Shown here in pieces: positions 15,515 to 24,517 of a DNA stretch of 47,987 nucleotides. Source of the stretch: an uncultured Muribaculaceae bacterium (GTDB lineage Bacteria > Bacteroidota > Bacteroidia > Bacteroidales > Muribaculaceae); the NCBI GenBank assembly GCA_910583795.1, contig CAJTZQ010000024.1, positions 1 to 47,987 on the forward strand. The letters are read 5' to 3'. The number at the start of each line of letters is the position of its first letter. The stretch's first letter is position 1. The position numbers were made by a program, and so were the translations under genes. The notes below the pieces were generated by a model. It did not search any database, was not told the DNA's origin, and saw only the letters and a list, made by a program, of their open reading frames with translations.

Positions 15515-16807
15515 ATGCTTGACAAAAAAAAATGCGATGAAATCATCGCTCTGATCAACAGGGAAGTAGTGCCCGCCATAGGATGTACGGAGCCTGTAGC
15601 AGTGGCTCTTTGTGTGGCAAAAGCGGCTGAGCTTCTGGGTACACTCCCTGAAAGCCTTAATCTACGACTTAGCGGAAATATTTTGAAGAATGCAATGGGA
15701 GTGGGTATCCCGGGCACGGGAATGATAGGTCTGCCTATCGCAATTGCACTTGGCGCTCTCGTCGGAAAATCAGAATATGCCCTTGAGGTGCTTCGTGACG
15801 TGACTCCTGCGGCTGTGGAAGAAGGTAAGAAATATATCGCAGATGGAAGAATAAATATCAAATTGTTTGAAAACGCACCCTCTAATCTTCATATAGAGGT
15901 AGTGGCGCGCGATAAAGAAGGGAATCAAGCTACGGCTGTTATTTCTGAGGCGCACACCAATTTTGTCTATCTTGACAGAAACGGGGAAGTCTTGCTGAAG
16001 AAAGAGAATGAAAAGAAATGTGGTGCCGATATGGATTCTCCAGAAGATCCGAAGTTAGATCTAAAGACTGTGTATGATTTTGCCATGCAGATGCCGTTTG
16101 AGAAAATCGCTTTTATACTCGATGCGCGTAAACTTAACAAGGCAGCTGCAGAACTGGCACTTTCCGGCGACTATGGTCATTCCCTTGGATCGACAATGAA
16201 GCTGAAGGGCGCAGAATTATTTGGGGATTCTCCGTTGGAGCATATCGTCAGCTATACTTCAGCAGCTTGCGATGCCCGTATGGGTGGAGCACAGATAGCT
16301 GTTATGTCGAATTCCGGTAGCGGAAACCAGGGAATTTGTGCCACTATGCCGGTGGTGAGCTATGCCGAGGACATCAATGCTGACGAGGAAACGACTGCAC
16401 GTGCACTTATGATGAGCCACCTTACAAGCATATATATCAAACAAAGTCTCGGTCGCCTGTCAGCTCTTTGCGGATGTGTAGTTGCTTCAACCGGAGCTTC
16501 TGCAGGTCTTACTTATCTTATGGGTGGGGGATATAACGAAATATGTTCTTCCATAAAGAACATGGTTGCCAATCTTACCGGTATGATCTGTGACGGTGCA
16601 AAACCGTCTTGTTCTCTAAAGATTTCTTCCGGTGTATCTACTGCCCTTATGTCGGCTATGCTTGCAATGAACGGCAAGTGTGTGACTGAAGCTGAAGGAA
16701 TCGTAAGTGACGATGTAGACCGTTCAATTCACAATCTAACCTCTATCGGACGAGAGGCTATGCAAGAAACTGACCGCGCGGTTCTGGAGATCATGACTAA
16801 TAAATGA
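15515..16807 (+). CDS. cyuA: L-cysteine desulfidase-type enzyme (UPF0597/CyuA)
   Basis: A 430-residue member of the UPF0597/YhaM (CyuA) family, related to the iron-sulfur L-serine dehydratase alpha chain. The start INREVVPAIGCTEPVAVALC and the motifs GNILKNAMGVGIPGTGM, SNSGSGNQGI and CDGAKPSCSLKISSGV are characteristic and contain the conserved Cys for an iron-sulfur cluster. Known members break down L-cysteine to pyruvate, ammonia and sulfide under anaerobic conditions. The exact substrate here is inferred. No CyuP-type transporter is adjacent. Confidence 0.9.
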   Translation: MLDKKKCDEIIALINREVVPAIGCTEPVAVALCVAKAAELLGTLPESLNLRLSGNILKNAMGVGIPGTGMIGLPIAIALGALVGKSEYALEVLRDVTPAAVEEGKKYIADGRINIKLFENAPSNLHIEVVARDKEGNQATAVISEAHTNFVYLDRNGEVLLKKENEKKCGADMDSPEDPKLDLKTVYDFAMQMPFEKIAFILDARKLNKAAAELALSGDYGHSLGSTMKLKGAELFGDSPLEHIVSYTSAACDARMGGAQIAVMSNSGSGNQGICATMPVVSYAEDINADEETTARALMMSHLTSIYIKQSLGRLSALCGCVVASTGASAGLTYLMGGGYNEICSSIKNMVANLTGMICDGAKPSCSLKISSGVSTALMSAMLAMNGKCVTEAEGIVSDDVDRSIHNLTSIGREAMQETDRAVLEIMTNK

Positions 16808-16842
16808 CCCTCAGAACAAAATTGTAATTATTAACTATTTGT

Positions 16843-16871
16843 AATTTAGTAGATTGCATAACTACTAAATT
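16843..16871. terminator. Bidirectional hairpin between convergent genes
   Basis: AATTTAGTAG (16843-16852) pairs perfectly with CTACTAAATT (16862-16871) over a 9-base loop in AT-rich DNA. It lies between the ends of cyuA and the minus-strand gene ending at 16876. Confidence 0.55.
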
Positions 16872-16875
16872 CTAA

Positions 16876-17424
16876 TTAATAATTGATAATTAGCGATAGT
16901 GGAGTGATTGTCACCTTGTAAGGTGCCGCAACACGTTTTGGTTTGTTGCTCAAATAATAATAGAATGACTTTTGACTGTCCCATGATGGAATATCGATTT
17001 TTCGGGTTTCATCATGGGGTATCTTTTTTTCTATTGTTACTTCCCTTGAATGAAGCATACGGCCTTTCATATCCTTGTATACAATCCGGAGAGTCATGCC
17101 CATGATATCGTAAGGGGTCTCGTTTATTGTATGAAATGATTCCTTTGCTGAAGTAAGAGCCTTATCGTAGCCGGCAAATTTTATAGAAGACAGGTTTATG
17201 GAATACAGAACGCTGTCTTTCATGAATGTGGCAGAATCTAAGCCACACACATCCACGGCGATTAAATTCCCTGTTGAAATCTCCAACTTATTATTTGTTA
17301 TTTTATTTGATCTTTCTGTCTTGACCTTTAGGAATTGCTTAATCTTTTTACCATAGGAATCTGATGGGGAAGCGAGCAGTAATAATGCCGATAAAATAAT
17401 ATAAAACAGTCTGGGATTTTTCAT
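16876..17424 (-). CDS. Exported protein of unknown function
   Basis: About 182 residues, starting at MKNPRLFYIILSALLLL (17424) because this gives a signal peptide. An in-frame ATG at 17499 would add a hydrophilic tail reaching into the preceding gene. The mature part is beta-rich and ends SLIINY. No enzyme motif was recognised. It is the last gene of a three-gene group with the DUF3078 barrel and another exported protein and lies 31 bases after the latter, so they probably act together in the envelope. Confidence 0.6.
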   Translation of the reverse strand: MKNPRLFYIILSALLLLASPSDSYGKKIKQFLKVKTERSNKITNNKLEISTGNLIAVDVCGLDSATFMKDSVLYSINLSSIKFAGYDKALTSAKESFHTINETPYDIMGMTLRIVYKDMKGRMLHSREVTIEKKIPHDETRKIDIPSWDSQKSFYYYLSNKPKRVAAPYKVTITPLSLIINY

Positions 17425-17455
17425 GAGACAGGATTTTAAGTCACAAATGTAAATT

Positions 17456-18088
17456 TCACAGGTAGCGCGGTTGCCGTCGAGACGAACCGTTACCGTCATA
17501 AGAGGGATATATTTTTATCATCCCTTCGGGGACATTGTCAGATTCTTTTCCTGATGAAGAAGTTCCGATTCTGATCATGCTGCGCCAAAGCCGGGGGAGG
17601 AGTATCGATGGATTCAAGTTGAATCTAAGTTTTAACTTAGAAGATGAATGGCGAAGTGTGAGAGCGTCTCCATTGGCAGACAGAGTAGCTACACAGGTCT
17701 TGGGTTTCGACATGTCGAACCCTTTACGCTCTGTTTGCAATTCTACAGTAAATTTTTTGAGATCTGATGTAGAAGCGATTTTTCCGATACATTCTCCCGG
17801 ATTTACATTACAGTCCGGGGATTCTACAACGCGTATTACATATTCGGGCAGAGAGGACAGAGCAGTCTTCTCGTTTTTCAGTACAAGCACGGTGACATTA
17901 TCTTCCGGATATATCCAGATCCCTTCAAGATTATCAAGAGGGATTGAATCGCATATCTCAATTGCCCTGTCAATATCGTATGCTACAGGTCTTAAGGCAA
18001 AAAGAGAATCACCTGAAAAAAGAGAACAGAGCAGCATGCAAAGAATGCATGCCACTCTGCCGATATGTTTGTCTGATAAAATAATCAT
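17456..18088 (-). CDS. Exported protein of unknown function
   Basis: 210 residues with a signal sequence (hydrophobic about 10-30, ACILCMLLCSLFSG). The middle reads like a small beta-sandwich (GIWIYPEDNVTVLVLKN, then FTVELQTERKGF) and suggests a substrate- or partner-binding lipocalin-like fold, which is speculative. The tail is basic and Ser-rich. It starts 20 bases after the DUF3078 gene. I do not recognise a family. Confidence 0.65.
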   Translation of the reverse strand: MIILSDKHIGRVACILCMLLCSLFSGDSLFALRPVAYDIDRAIEICDSIPLDNLEGIWIYPEDNVTVLVLKNEKTALSSLPEYVIRVVESPDCNVNPGECIGKIASTSDLKKFTVELQTERKGFDMSKPKTCVATLSANGDALTLRHSSSKLKLRFNLNPSILLPRLWRSMIRIGTSSSGKESDNVPEGMIKIYPSYDGNGSSRRQPRYL

Positions 18089-18108
18089 AAGGAGAGGTTT
18101 TATAATAA

Positions 18109-19647
18109 TTATGGTTTTGTGGAGAAGGTGTAGGAAAGACCGAAGCTCAACACTTCACGCAGCATGAAATGCTTCCAGGAGGTAGACATGTCAGTCGAGG
18201 TGTCGTAGCGCATGTGGACGTAGATCTGGGTTGATAGGAATTTATTGATGGCAAAGGAAAAAGTATTTTCCCAATCACCGAGGAAGTAGTCATAATCCGT
18301 GAAGAGGAATACGCGTGTTCGGTAGTCGATGTTTGGAGTGATCTTCCACAGCATGTTGAACTCACCGTTACTACCGATCTCACTTCTTGAATGACGTCCG
18401 GGGCTGATGTTGAATTGCGCGTGATCAATCTTGTCGGTTATACATGTTTTTAAGTTGTAAGAAATCGGAGATACAGTTGCAGTCAGTTGCAGCGTTTTTT
18501 TCTCATTTTGATGTGAGTATGCCATACCAAGACCAAGGTTGAAATCGCCGGGCGATAAGAACGAGGCTTTTCTCTTCATTGAGTTTTGCTCGTAATTTCT
18601 TAGAATCTGGGTCTTGAACTGGAGATTTAAAGAATAAAACCATTTCTTGAATGCCTTCAGACCGGTGTTGAGGTTATATTGCAAGACGTCTTCCGAAATG
18701 GAATAGGAGTGAACCTCGTCTTGAGGAGTGGAGTTTAGACCGAGCTTATAGGATAAGGCGCTTTGGAATAATAGATTGGGATGGTAAACTTGATTTAATT
18801 GAACATTCCAATAGAAATTGAAGAGAAGAGCGAGGTGATTGTTGCCACCCTGATACCAGTTTTTTGATACGTATGCCTGTGAGAATTGCATGGCGGCGCC
18901 GATTCCATGTAGCCAGTGGATTTGGCGTAGTGTTTCTTCTGGTAGTACCGCTTTTTCAGGATCAAGTTCAGGAAGATTTAGACGTCGGATATATCCTGAG
19001 AATGTCACGTCATCGTCGAGCAGACGTGGCGGCACAGGCAAATCCCAATATGAATAATCTATAGTAGAGGGTTTTTCCACCATCAGATTGTACATGAAAT
19101 CATCCTGAATACTATAAGCGTTGATAACGTCGCGCAGCCATTTGGGAATTGCATCGCCATTTAAAAGGCTATATTGCGAGGTCTCATCTTCAGAGATATC
19201 AGCGAGCAAGGATTCATTATTTTGTATTGAGTCGTTAAATTCAACCTTAGTATCTTCCCCTATTAAATCCGGCTCTTTGGCAATTGTGGAATCATTTGTG
19301 AATTCTATCACGCTTGTGAATTTAGGGGTGTAGTGGACATCAAACGAGTTTTTAGCCACATTCCTGAATCCGAGGAAAATCCAAGGACCGACAGCCTTGT
19401 TCACAAGAACAGGTTTGAAATCCGGCTGCCCGAGAGAGGCGATGATTTCATCAACGTCTCTGACAATTATCTTGGTTGAATCTATTTTGGGAAGTATTGA
19501 TTCCTTGTTGACTACATCGTCCTTCACCATAGTCTCTTTAGAAGGAATGTGACGGAAAGCAGCTTTTTTCTGTTGTGCCGAAAGTGTGAAAGGTGACGCA
19601 ATCGACATTATGGAGAGAGCCATTATTACGATTGATTGGTGTTTCAT
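18109..19647 (-). CDS. DUF3078 outer-membrane beta-barrel protein
   Basis: 512 residues with a signal peptide (cleavage near SPFTLSAQ). A polar N-terminal half is followed by a barrel-like C-terminal half from about residue 245. There, AYVSKNWYQGGNNHLALLFN, the NLLFQSALSYKLGLN strand and YDYFLGDWENTF are typical of DUF3078. The last strand ends SFGLSYTFSTKP with alternating residues and an aromatic near the C-terminus, as expected for BAM-inserted proteins. It is the first gene of the three-gene exported cluster. Function unknown. Confidence 0.82.
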   Translation of the reverse strand: MKHQSIVIMALSIMSIASPFTLSAQQKKAAFRHIPSKETMVKDDVVNKESILPKIDSTKIIVRDVDEIIASLGQPDFKPVLVNKAVGPWIFLGFRNVAKNSFDVHYTPKFTSVIEFTNDSTIAKEPDLIGEDTKVEFNDSIQNNESLLADISEDETSQYSLLNGDAIPKWLRDVINAYSIQDDFMYNLMVEKPSTIDYSYWDLPVPPRLLDDDVTFSGYIRRLNLPELDPEKAVLPEETLRQIHWLHGIGAAMQFSQAYVSKNWYQGGNNHLALLFNFYWNVQLNQVYHPNLLFQSALSYKLGLNSTPQDEVHSYSISEDVLQYNLNTGLKAFKKWFYSLNLQFKTQILRNYEQNSMKRKASFLSPGDFNLGLGMAYSHQNEKKTLQLTATVSPISYNLKTCITDKIDHAQFNISPGRHSRSEIGSNGEFNMLWKITPNIDYRTRVFLFTDYDYFLGDWENTFSFAINKFLSTQIYVHMRYDTSTDMSTSWKHFMLREVLSFGLSYTFSTKP

Positions 19648-19706
19648 TCCAGTTGGGTTAGATTAGTTTAGAATTCAAAAATGTGGAATAAGGTAGATAT
19701 AGAATT

Positions 19707-19743
19707 CGGATGCCGGTGCGTAATAAATACGAACCGACATCCG
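19707..19743 (-). terminator. Probable terminator after the S41 protease gene
   Basis: CGGATG-CCGGT-GCG (19707-19720) pairs with CG-ACCG-ACATCCG (19730-19743) with two or three mismatches. It lies 8 bases beyond the stop at 19752 on the minus strand and a weak T-rich tract follows. Confidence 0.55.
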
Positions 19744-19751
19744 TGGGATGT

Positions 19752-21371
19752 TCATTTCTTAGCTCCGGACGAAAGCAGACTATCGTATTCCGGAGAGTTG
19801 ATAAGTTTCAGCGACTCAATGAAAATTGGATCGTGGAGATTATATACCTTGAAATAAGTAGCGTTATCGTAGATATCTCTTCCGATTAGCGCCTTGAGGA
19901 GCATGGAAAATAGGGGAGCACTTGTCTTTGCCTCCTCTGCATTATATTCTATACCTTCCTTCTTGGCATATTCGTCAAGTAGGGAAAGCATCTCGGGTGT
20001 TACATTGAATCCCTTCACAAAAGCATCGTCGTTTTTAAACTGTCTTTTGATTTCTTTGCGATGTTCGTCGACATATTTGATGACGTATCGGTTGATAAGT
20101 CCCTTTGCAACGACGTTGCGATAGTATTTCGTAAATTCAGTTGTATCGAGTGGTACGAATTTATCAGGGTATATTCCGCCGCCACCATAGATCGGACGAT
20201 GTAATTTCAGAGTTTCAACTTTAAGTGAATCAACATATTTGATTGAGTCGGCATGCATAAGTTCTCCGTTGTTGAAACGGTCAAGTATATCCTCCTGATA
20301 AGACTGCTGGTCTCCTTTTGTGTAAGGTTTTTGTATGTCGCGTCCTGTAGGGGTGTAGTAATGAGCTACAGTCAATCTTATCATAGATCCGTCGGGGAAG
20401 GGGATTGGACGTTGCACGAGCCCTTTGCCGAATGTCCGCCTGCCAACAACGAGTCCGCGGTCCCAATCCTGTATTGCACCCGAAGTGATTTCAGAGGCAG
20501 ACGCAGAATATTGGTTTGCCATAACGACAAGTCTGCCGTCGGCAAACAGTGGTTCTCTTCCGGAGGGTTTTGTATGGTGATTCTGTCGAGTGGAGTTAGT
20601 GCCTTCGGTGTAGACCGCAAGATTTCTCGGCTCGAGGAATTCTCCAAGCATTTCCACTGCTGCGTTAAGATATCCCCCTCCATTGTCCACAAGGTCGAGA
20701 ATCAGCTGAGACATTCCCTGTTTCTTAAGGTCTGCAAGGGCTTTTGCTACCTCTTTTGAAGTTTCTGCGGCAAATCGGTTAACCCGAATGTATCCTGTTT
20801 TGGGATCAACCATATATGCGGCTTCAACGCTATAGATGGGGATATCGGCACGTGTGATGGTGAAATCTATTGTCTCGGGGGCTCCTCCTTGCTGACGGCG
20901 CACTTTGACGTTGACGTCAGAACCTTTGGGGCCTCTCAGTTTTTTCATAATCTCGGTATTTTTCATACCGACTCCGGCTATAACAGTGTCATTGACTGCA
21001 ATGATGCGGTCGCCTGCAAGTATGCCGACTCTTTCGGAGGGACCTCCGCTGATGGTTTGGATCACATAAAGAGTATCCTGGTTCATGTTGAAAGAGATAC
21101 CGATTCCGCTAAAATTTCCCGCAAGAGGTTCGTTGAGTTCGCGGGTTTCTTCCGGGTTTGAATATTGTGAGTGTGGATCAAGCCCTTCCAGCATTCCGCG
21201 AATTGCATCTTCCACAAGTTTTGATTCGTTTACAGTATCTACATAAAATTGTGAAATTGCAGCTTCAGCCATTCTCAGTTTCTGATTCTGGTTGACGTAT
21301 GATTGAGCCTTTGCAATTCCTGACGCTGTCAGCAATGCTGCGGCCCCGATTAGCATTAATGTTTTTCTCAT
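19752..21371 (-). CDS. S41 family C-terminal processing peptidase (CtpA-like)
   Basis: A periplasmic serine protease of about 539 residues. The start MRKTLMLIGAAALLTASGIAKA is a signal peptide; an ATG five codons upstream is less likely. An N-terminal helical part with GLDPHSQYSNPEE is followed by a PDZ domain (about 85-170, AGDRIIAVNDTVIAG) and the S41 domain. The catalytic Ser is in YSASASEI near residue 293 and the Lys in FGKGLVQ. The extended C-terminal region after residue 350 is usual in Bacteroidetes members. Such proteases trim the C-termini of envelope proteins. It is third in the parE-coaD-protease unit. Confidence 0.93.
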   Translation of the reverse strand: MRKTLMLIGAAALLTASGIAKAQSYVNQNQKLRMAEAAISQFYVDTVNESKLVEDAIRGMLEGLDPHSQYSNPEETRELNEPLAGNFSGIGISFNMNQDTLYVIQTISGGPSERVGILAGDRIIAVNDTVIAGVGMKNTEIMKKLRGPKGSDVNVKVRRQQGGAPETIDFTITRADIPIYSVEAAYMVDPKTGYIRVNRFAAETSKEVAKALADLKKQGMSQLILDLVDNGGGYLNAAVEMLGEFLEPRNLAVYTEGTNSTRQNHHTKPSGREPLFADGRLVVMANQYSASASEITSGAIQDWDRGLVVGRRTFGKGLVQRPIPFPDGSMIRLTVAHYYTPTGRDIQKPYTKGDQQSYQEDILDRFNNGELMHADSIKYVDSLKVETLKLHRPIYGGGGIYPDKFVPLDTTEFTKYYRNVVAKGLINRYVIKYVDEHRKEIKRQFKNDDAFVKGFNVTPEMLSLLDEYAKKEGIEYNAEEAKTSAPLFSMLLKALIGRDIYDNATYFKVYNLHDPIFIESLKLINSPEYDSLLSSGAKK

Positions 21372-21442
21372 ATTCAAATTTATCATTTCGAGAGAATTTC
21401 ATAAGAAATCTCTCAGTATATTTTTATCTGGTTGTGCATGGG

Positions 21443-21901
21443 TTAATGATTCGGGATAGGGAAGTCTCCGGCTATATATTTTGCCACGTCATGACCATTG
21501 TGGAGCAGCTCTCTGACCATGGAGCCTGAGATAAATGAAAATTCAGGTTCACTGATCAATATTACGGTTTCAATGCCTCCTATCATACGGTTGGTGTCGG
21601 CAAGGTTGCGTTCGTATTCGAAATCTGTAACTCCACGGACTCCACGAAGCAACACTTGTGCACCAATTTCTTTTGCAAAATCAACAGTCAGCCCAGAGTA
21701 ACCGGTCACCTCGACGTTTGGATTTCCAGAGTAAAGAGCGGATATTGCCTTAATGCGTTGCCCTTCTGTCCAGTCTCCACGTTTATGCTCATTGTGCCCG
21801 ACAGCGATGACAATCTTGTCAAAGATTGTGAGTCCCCGTTCCACTATAGAACGATGTCCTATGGTAAATGGGTCGAAACTGCCTGCAAAAAGTGCTATCA
21901 T
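21443..21901 (-). CDS. coaD: Phosphopantetheine adenylyltransferase
   Basis: Transfers AMP from ATP to 4'-phosphopantetheine to give dephospho-CoA. 152 residues, normal for CoaD. Motifs seen: FAGSFDPFTIGH with the nucleotidyltransferase TxGH, LLRGVRGVTDFEYE, and FSFISGSMVREL at the position of the usual ISSSxVRE, here with Gly in place of the second Ser. It begins 20 bases after parE. Confidence 0.96.
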   Translation of the reverse strand: MIALFAGSFDPFTIGHRSIVERGLTIFDKIVIAVGHNEHKRGDWTEGQRIKAISALYSGNPNVEVTGYSGLTVDFAKEIGAQVLLRGVRGVTDFEYERNLADTNRMIGGIETVILISEPEFSFISGSMVRELLHNGHDVAKYIAGDFPIPNH

Positions 21902-21921
21902 TTTACTGAGAGATTTATCAT

Positions 21922-24006
21922 TTAATGAATTTCAGAATCATCTTCCACTACAAGGTTGTCGATGATGAAGTTTTGACGTTCCATGGTGTTTTTACCCATG
22001 TAGAATTCAAGAAGCTTGTCGACCGTATCGTCTTTTTTCAGTGAAACAGGGTCAAGTCGCATGTCGGGTCCGATAAATTCTGCAAATTCGACGTCGTTTA
22101 TCTCTCCGAGTCCTTTGAATCGGGTGATCTCAGCGTTGTTACCGAACTTGGCGATAGCAGCTTCACGTTCTTCATCAGTGTAGCAATAATAAGTGTCCCG
22201 CTCTCCGTTTTCATCAGTTTTCCCTTTTCTGCGTTTCTTGGTCTTGCTTCGCCGAGTGGCGTTTTTGTCGCGTACACGGAAGAGAGGCGTCTGGAGGATA
22301 TATACGTGACCTTTCTTGACAAGATCCGGAAAGAACATAAGGAAGAATGTGATGACAAGCAGACGGATGTGCATGCCGTCTACATCGGCATCAGTAGCTA
22401 TGATGACTTTGTTGTAGCGCAAGCCCTCGATTCCTTCTTCAATGTTTAAAGCTGCCTGAAGGAGGTTAAATTCATCGTTCTTATAGACAATCTCCTGAGT
22501 CATGCCATAGGAATTGAGCGGCTTACCTCTCAAAGAGAAAACGGCTTGGGTCTCGGCATTACGCACCTTTGTGATTGTGCCGGATGCAGAGTCTCCCTCA
22601 GTGATAAAAATAGAAGACAGCTCTCTTTTGTCTTCCAGTTTGGAATTTTGCTTCACCATGTCGTTGTAGTGTACACGACAATCGCGCAGTTTCCTGTTGT
22701 GGAGACTTACCTTTTTTGCTTTTTCGCGAGCAAGCTTTGCAACTCCCGCCATGGCTTTACGCTCTTTTTCGCTCGATGCTATTTTGTGGAGCATGGTGTC
22801 GGCGATATCGGGATGTTTATGGAGATAATCGTCGAGTTCTTTTTTCAGAAAATCACCGATAAATTTATTGACAGTCACTGTGCTTCCTGGGGCAATCTCT
22901 TTACTCCCGAGTTTAGTTTTTGTCTGACTTTCAAATACCGGCTCCTGAATTCTGACACTTACGGCGGCGACCATTCCATTGCGAATGTCGGAATATTCGT
23001 ATCCTTTTCCCGAAAATTCTTTGATGGTGCGGCTTACATGCTCACGGAATGCGGAAAGGTGGGTTCCTCCCTGGGTGGTATGCTGACCGTTGACGAAAGA
23101 ATAATATTCTTCGCCATATTGATCGGTGTGGGTAAGCACTAATTCGATATCTTCCCCCTGAAGATGTATGATAGGGTAGAGAGGTTCTGACGTCATGTTT
23201 TCCCGGAGTAGGTCAAGCAGTCCGTGGCGGGAGATATAACGCTTACCGTTAAAGAATATCTGAAGTCCTGCGTTGAGGTATGTATAGTTGTTGACCATTG
23301 TCTCTACAAACTCCATTCTGAATTTGTAGTCGCGGAAAAGGGAGTTGTCAGGCATGAATTTTACCAGTGTCCCGTTGGGCTCATTTGTATCTTCAGGTTG
23401 AGTCTGACTCACCACGTTACCTTTTTCAAAATTAACTACCACCCGTTTTCCGTCGCGGATACTTGCCACATCGCAGTAAGTGGAAAGCGCGTTGACAGCT
23501 TTAAGGCCGACTCCGTTAAGACCTACAGATTTTTTGAAGTTCTTATCATCAAATTTTCCACCTGTGTTTATTTCAGATGCCACCTCGCGTACTTTACCGA
23601 GTGGAATTCCACGTCCATAGTCGCGGATTGTCACTTCCCCCTCTTCAGTGAGAGTTATGTCGATACGCTTTCCGGCTCCCATGTTGAATTCATCGATAGA
23701 GTTGTCGACAACTTCTTTTATGAGCACGTAAATACCGTCTTCCGCATGGCTTCCATCTCCCAGTTTTCCAATATACATGCCGGGACGACGACGGATATGT
23801 TCATTCCAATCGAGATGTTGGATGGCATCGTCGTCATATCCGCCGGCCGAAATGCTTTCTGGATGTACGATTTCCTCTTCAATTTCGACATCAGTATCTA
23901 TGTCGGTAGAAGAGGATGTCATTTCGGGATTGTCTGTAATATGGTCGTTCCGATCGTCTACACCGGAAAAATCGTCAAATTGGAAAAGGTCGTTGTTTTC
24001 TGCCAT
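21922..24006 (-). CDS. parE: DNA topoisomerase IV subunit B
   Basis: The ATPase subunit of a type IIA topoisomerase, 694 residues. An acidic N-terminal extension (about 55 residues) precedes the GHKL ATPase: HIRRRPGMYIG, EVVDNSIDEF, DYGRGIPLG and VGLNGVGLKAVNALS. The Toprim domain has FITEGDSASGTI and the acidic DADVDGMHI. The C-terminus KGLGEINDVEFAEFIGP fits ParE-type subunits rather than GyrB, although GyrB-like assignment cannot be excluded without comparing both copies. No parC lies in the window. It begins the operon with coaD and the S41 protease. Confidence 0.93.
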   Translation of the reverse strand: MAENNDLFQFDDFSGVDDRNDHITDNPEMTSSSTDIDTDVEIEEEIVHPESISAGGYDDDAIQHLDWNEHIRRRPGMYIGKLGDGSHAEDGIYVLIKEVVDNSIDEFNMGAGKRIDITLTEEGEVTIRDYGRGIPLGKVREVASEINTGGKFDDKNFKKSVGLNGVGLKAVNALSTYCDVASIRDGKRVVVNFEKGNVVSQTQPEDTNEPNGTLVKFMPDNSLFRDYKFRMEFVETMVNNYTYLNAGLQIFFNGKRYISRHGLLDLLRENMTSEPLYPIIHLQGEDIELVLTHTDQYGEEYYSFVNGQHTTQGGTHLSAFREHVSRTIKEFSGKGYEYSDIRNGMVAAVSVRIQEPVFESQTKTKLGSKEIAPGSTVTVNKFIGDFLKKELDDYLHKHPDIADTMLHKIASSEKERKAMAGVAKLAREKAKKVSLHNRKLRDCRVHYNDMVKQNSKLEDKRELSSIFITEGDSASGTITKVRNAETQAVFSLRGKPLNSYGMTQEIVYKNDEFNLLQAALNIEEGIEGLRYNKVIIATDADVDGMHIRLLVITFFLMFFPDLVKKGHVYILQTPLFRVRDKNATRRSKTKKRRKGKTDENGERDTYYCYTDEEREAAIAKFGNNAEITRFKGLGEINDVEFAEFIGPDMRLDPVSLKKDDTVDKLLEFYMGKNTMERQNFIIDNLVVEDDSEIH

Positions 24007-24053
24007 GTTTATTGTAAATATTGCCCTGCGGGCGATGCATTTTCGCCCTCATG

Positions 24054-24084
24054 CAAAGTTACAAAAAAAATCCCGTTTTTGAAA
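24054..24084 (-). promoter_or_regulatory. parE promoter
   Basis: On the minus strand: TTTC (24081-24084), 19 bases, TAACTTTG (24054-24061). The -7 box is exact, with one mismatch in -33. The roughly 40-base leader can form a GGGCGA...TCGCCC hairpin. Confidence 0.65.
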
Positions 24085-24517
24085 CCCTATATGCAAAAAC
24101 GGAACTTAAGAAAGTTTGACTAAAACGAATGCACGAGACTAAATACGATATGCATGGACTTAAATACGAATTTATTGTTAATTATGATTTGTGGTTTATC
24201 CGGCATTCCTTAGGCGAAGACAATGTGTAGCGTTTGGAGTATTCATAAAAACGCTTGTGAAAGGAACACGAGAGAAGAGGCTATTTCTTTAATTGTCATA
24301 GAGGTATCCATCAGATAATCTTGTGGCGTTGCGCCCACTGTCGGAATTGAACGAGCAAGGATGATAGGGCGACTTGGGGAATCGACCATTTTTGTTTAAT
24401 TTTGCTATATAGAAACTACATTCAAACTTTATAATTAGCCATTTGCATTTTATTAAATTTTTATTAAACTTTTGATTAGCAATAATAAAATAGCTGCATA
24501 ATACTTATTTTTGCAGC
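24085..24517. other. Long intergenic region between parE and the response regulator
   Basis: About 430 bases with no ORF that looks real. It holds AAATACGA motifs (near 24137 and 24163). A possible promoter lies at 24373-24404 (CTTG, 20 bases, exact TAATTTTG). AT-rich direct repeats follow near the response-regulator start. No small RNA or tRNA could be supported. Confidence 0.4.
24450..24513 (+). promoter_or_regulatory. 11-bp direct repeats and -7 box upstream of the response regulator
   Basis: TTATTAAATTT (24450-24460) and TTATTAAACTT (24461-24471) are adjacent 11-mers with one mismatch, and a degenerate third unit (24472-24482) follows. OmpR/PhoB-type regulators bind tandem sites with 11-bp spacing. 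TATTTTTG (24506-24513) is an exact -7 box only 4 bases before the ATG, which would give an almost leaderless mRNA with the repeats at about -70 to -38. This suggests autoregulation. Confidence 0.45.

Noticed and set aside
23224..24123. A 299-codon open frame on the plus strand opposite parE
   Set aside because: It is antisense to a highly conserved topoisomerase gene. Its composition (many His, Val, Phe, Cys) is what a reverse-frame reading of parE gives.
24320..24400. tRNA-like stretch (minus strand GTTCAATTCC resembling a T-loop)
   Set aside because: The flanking bases do not pair as a T-stem and no acceptor or anticodon arms could be formed.
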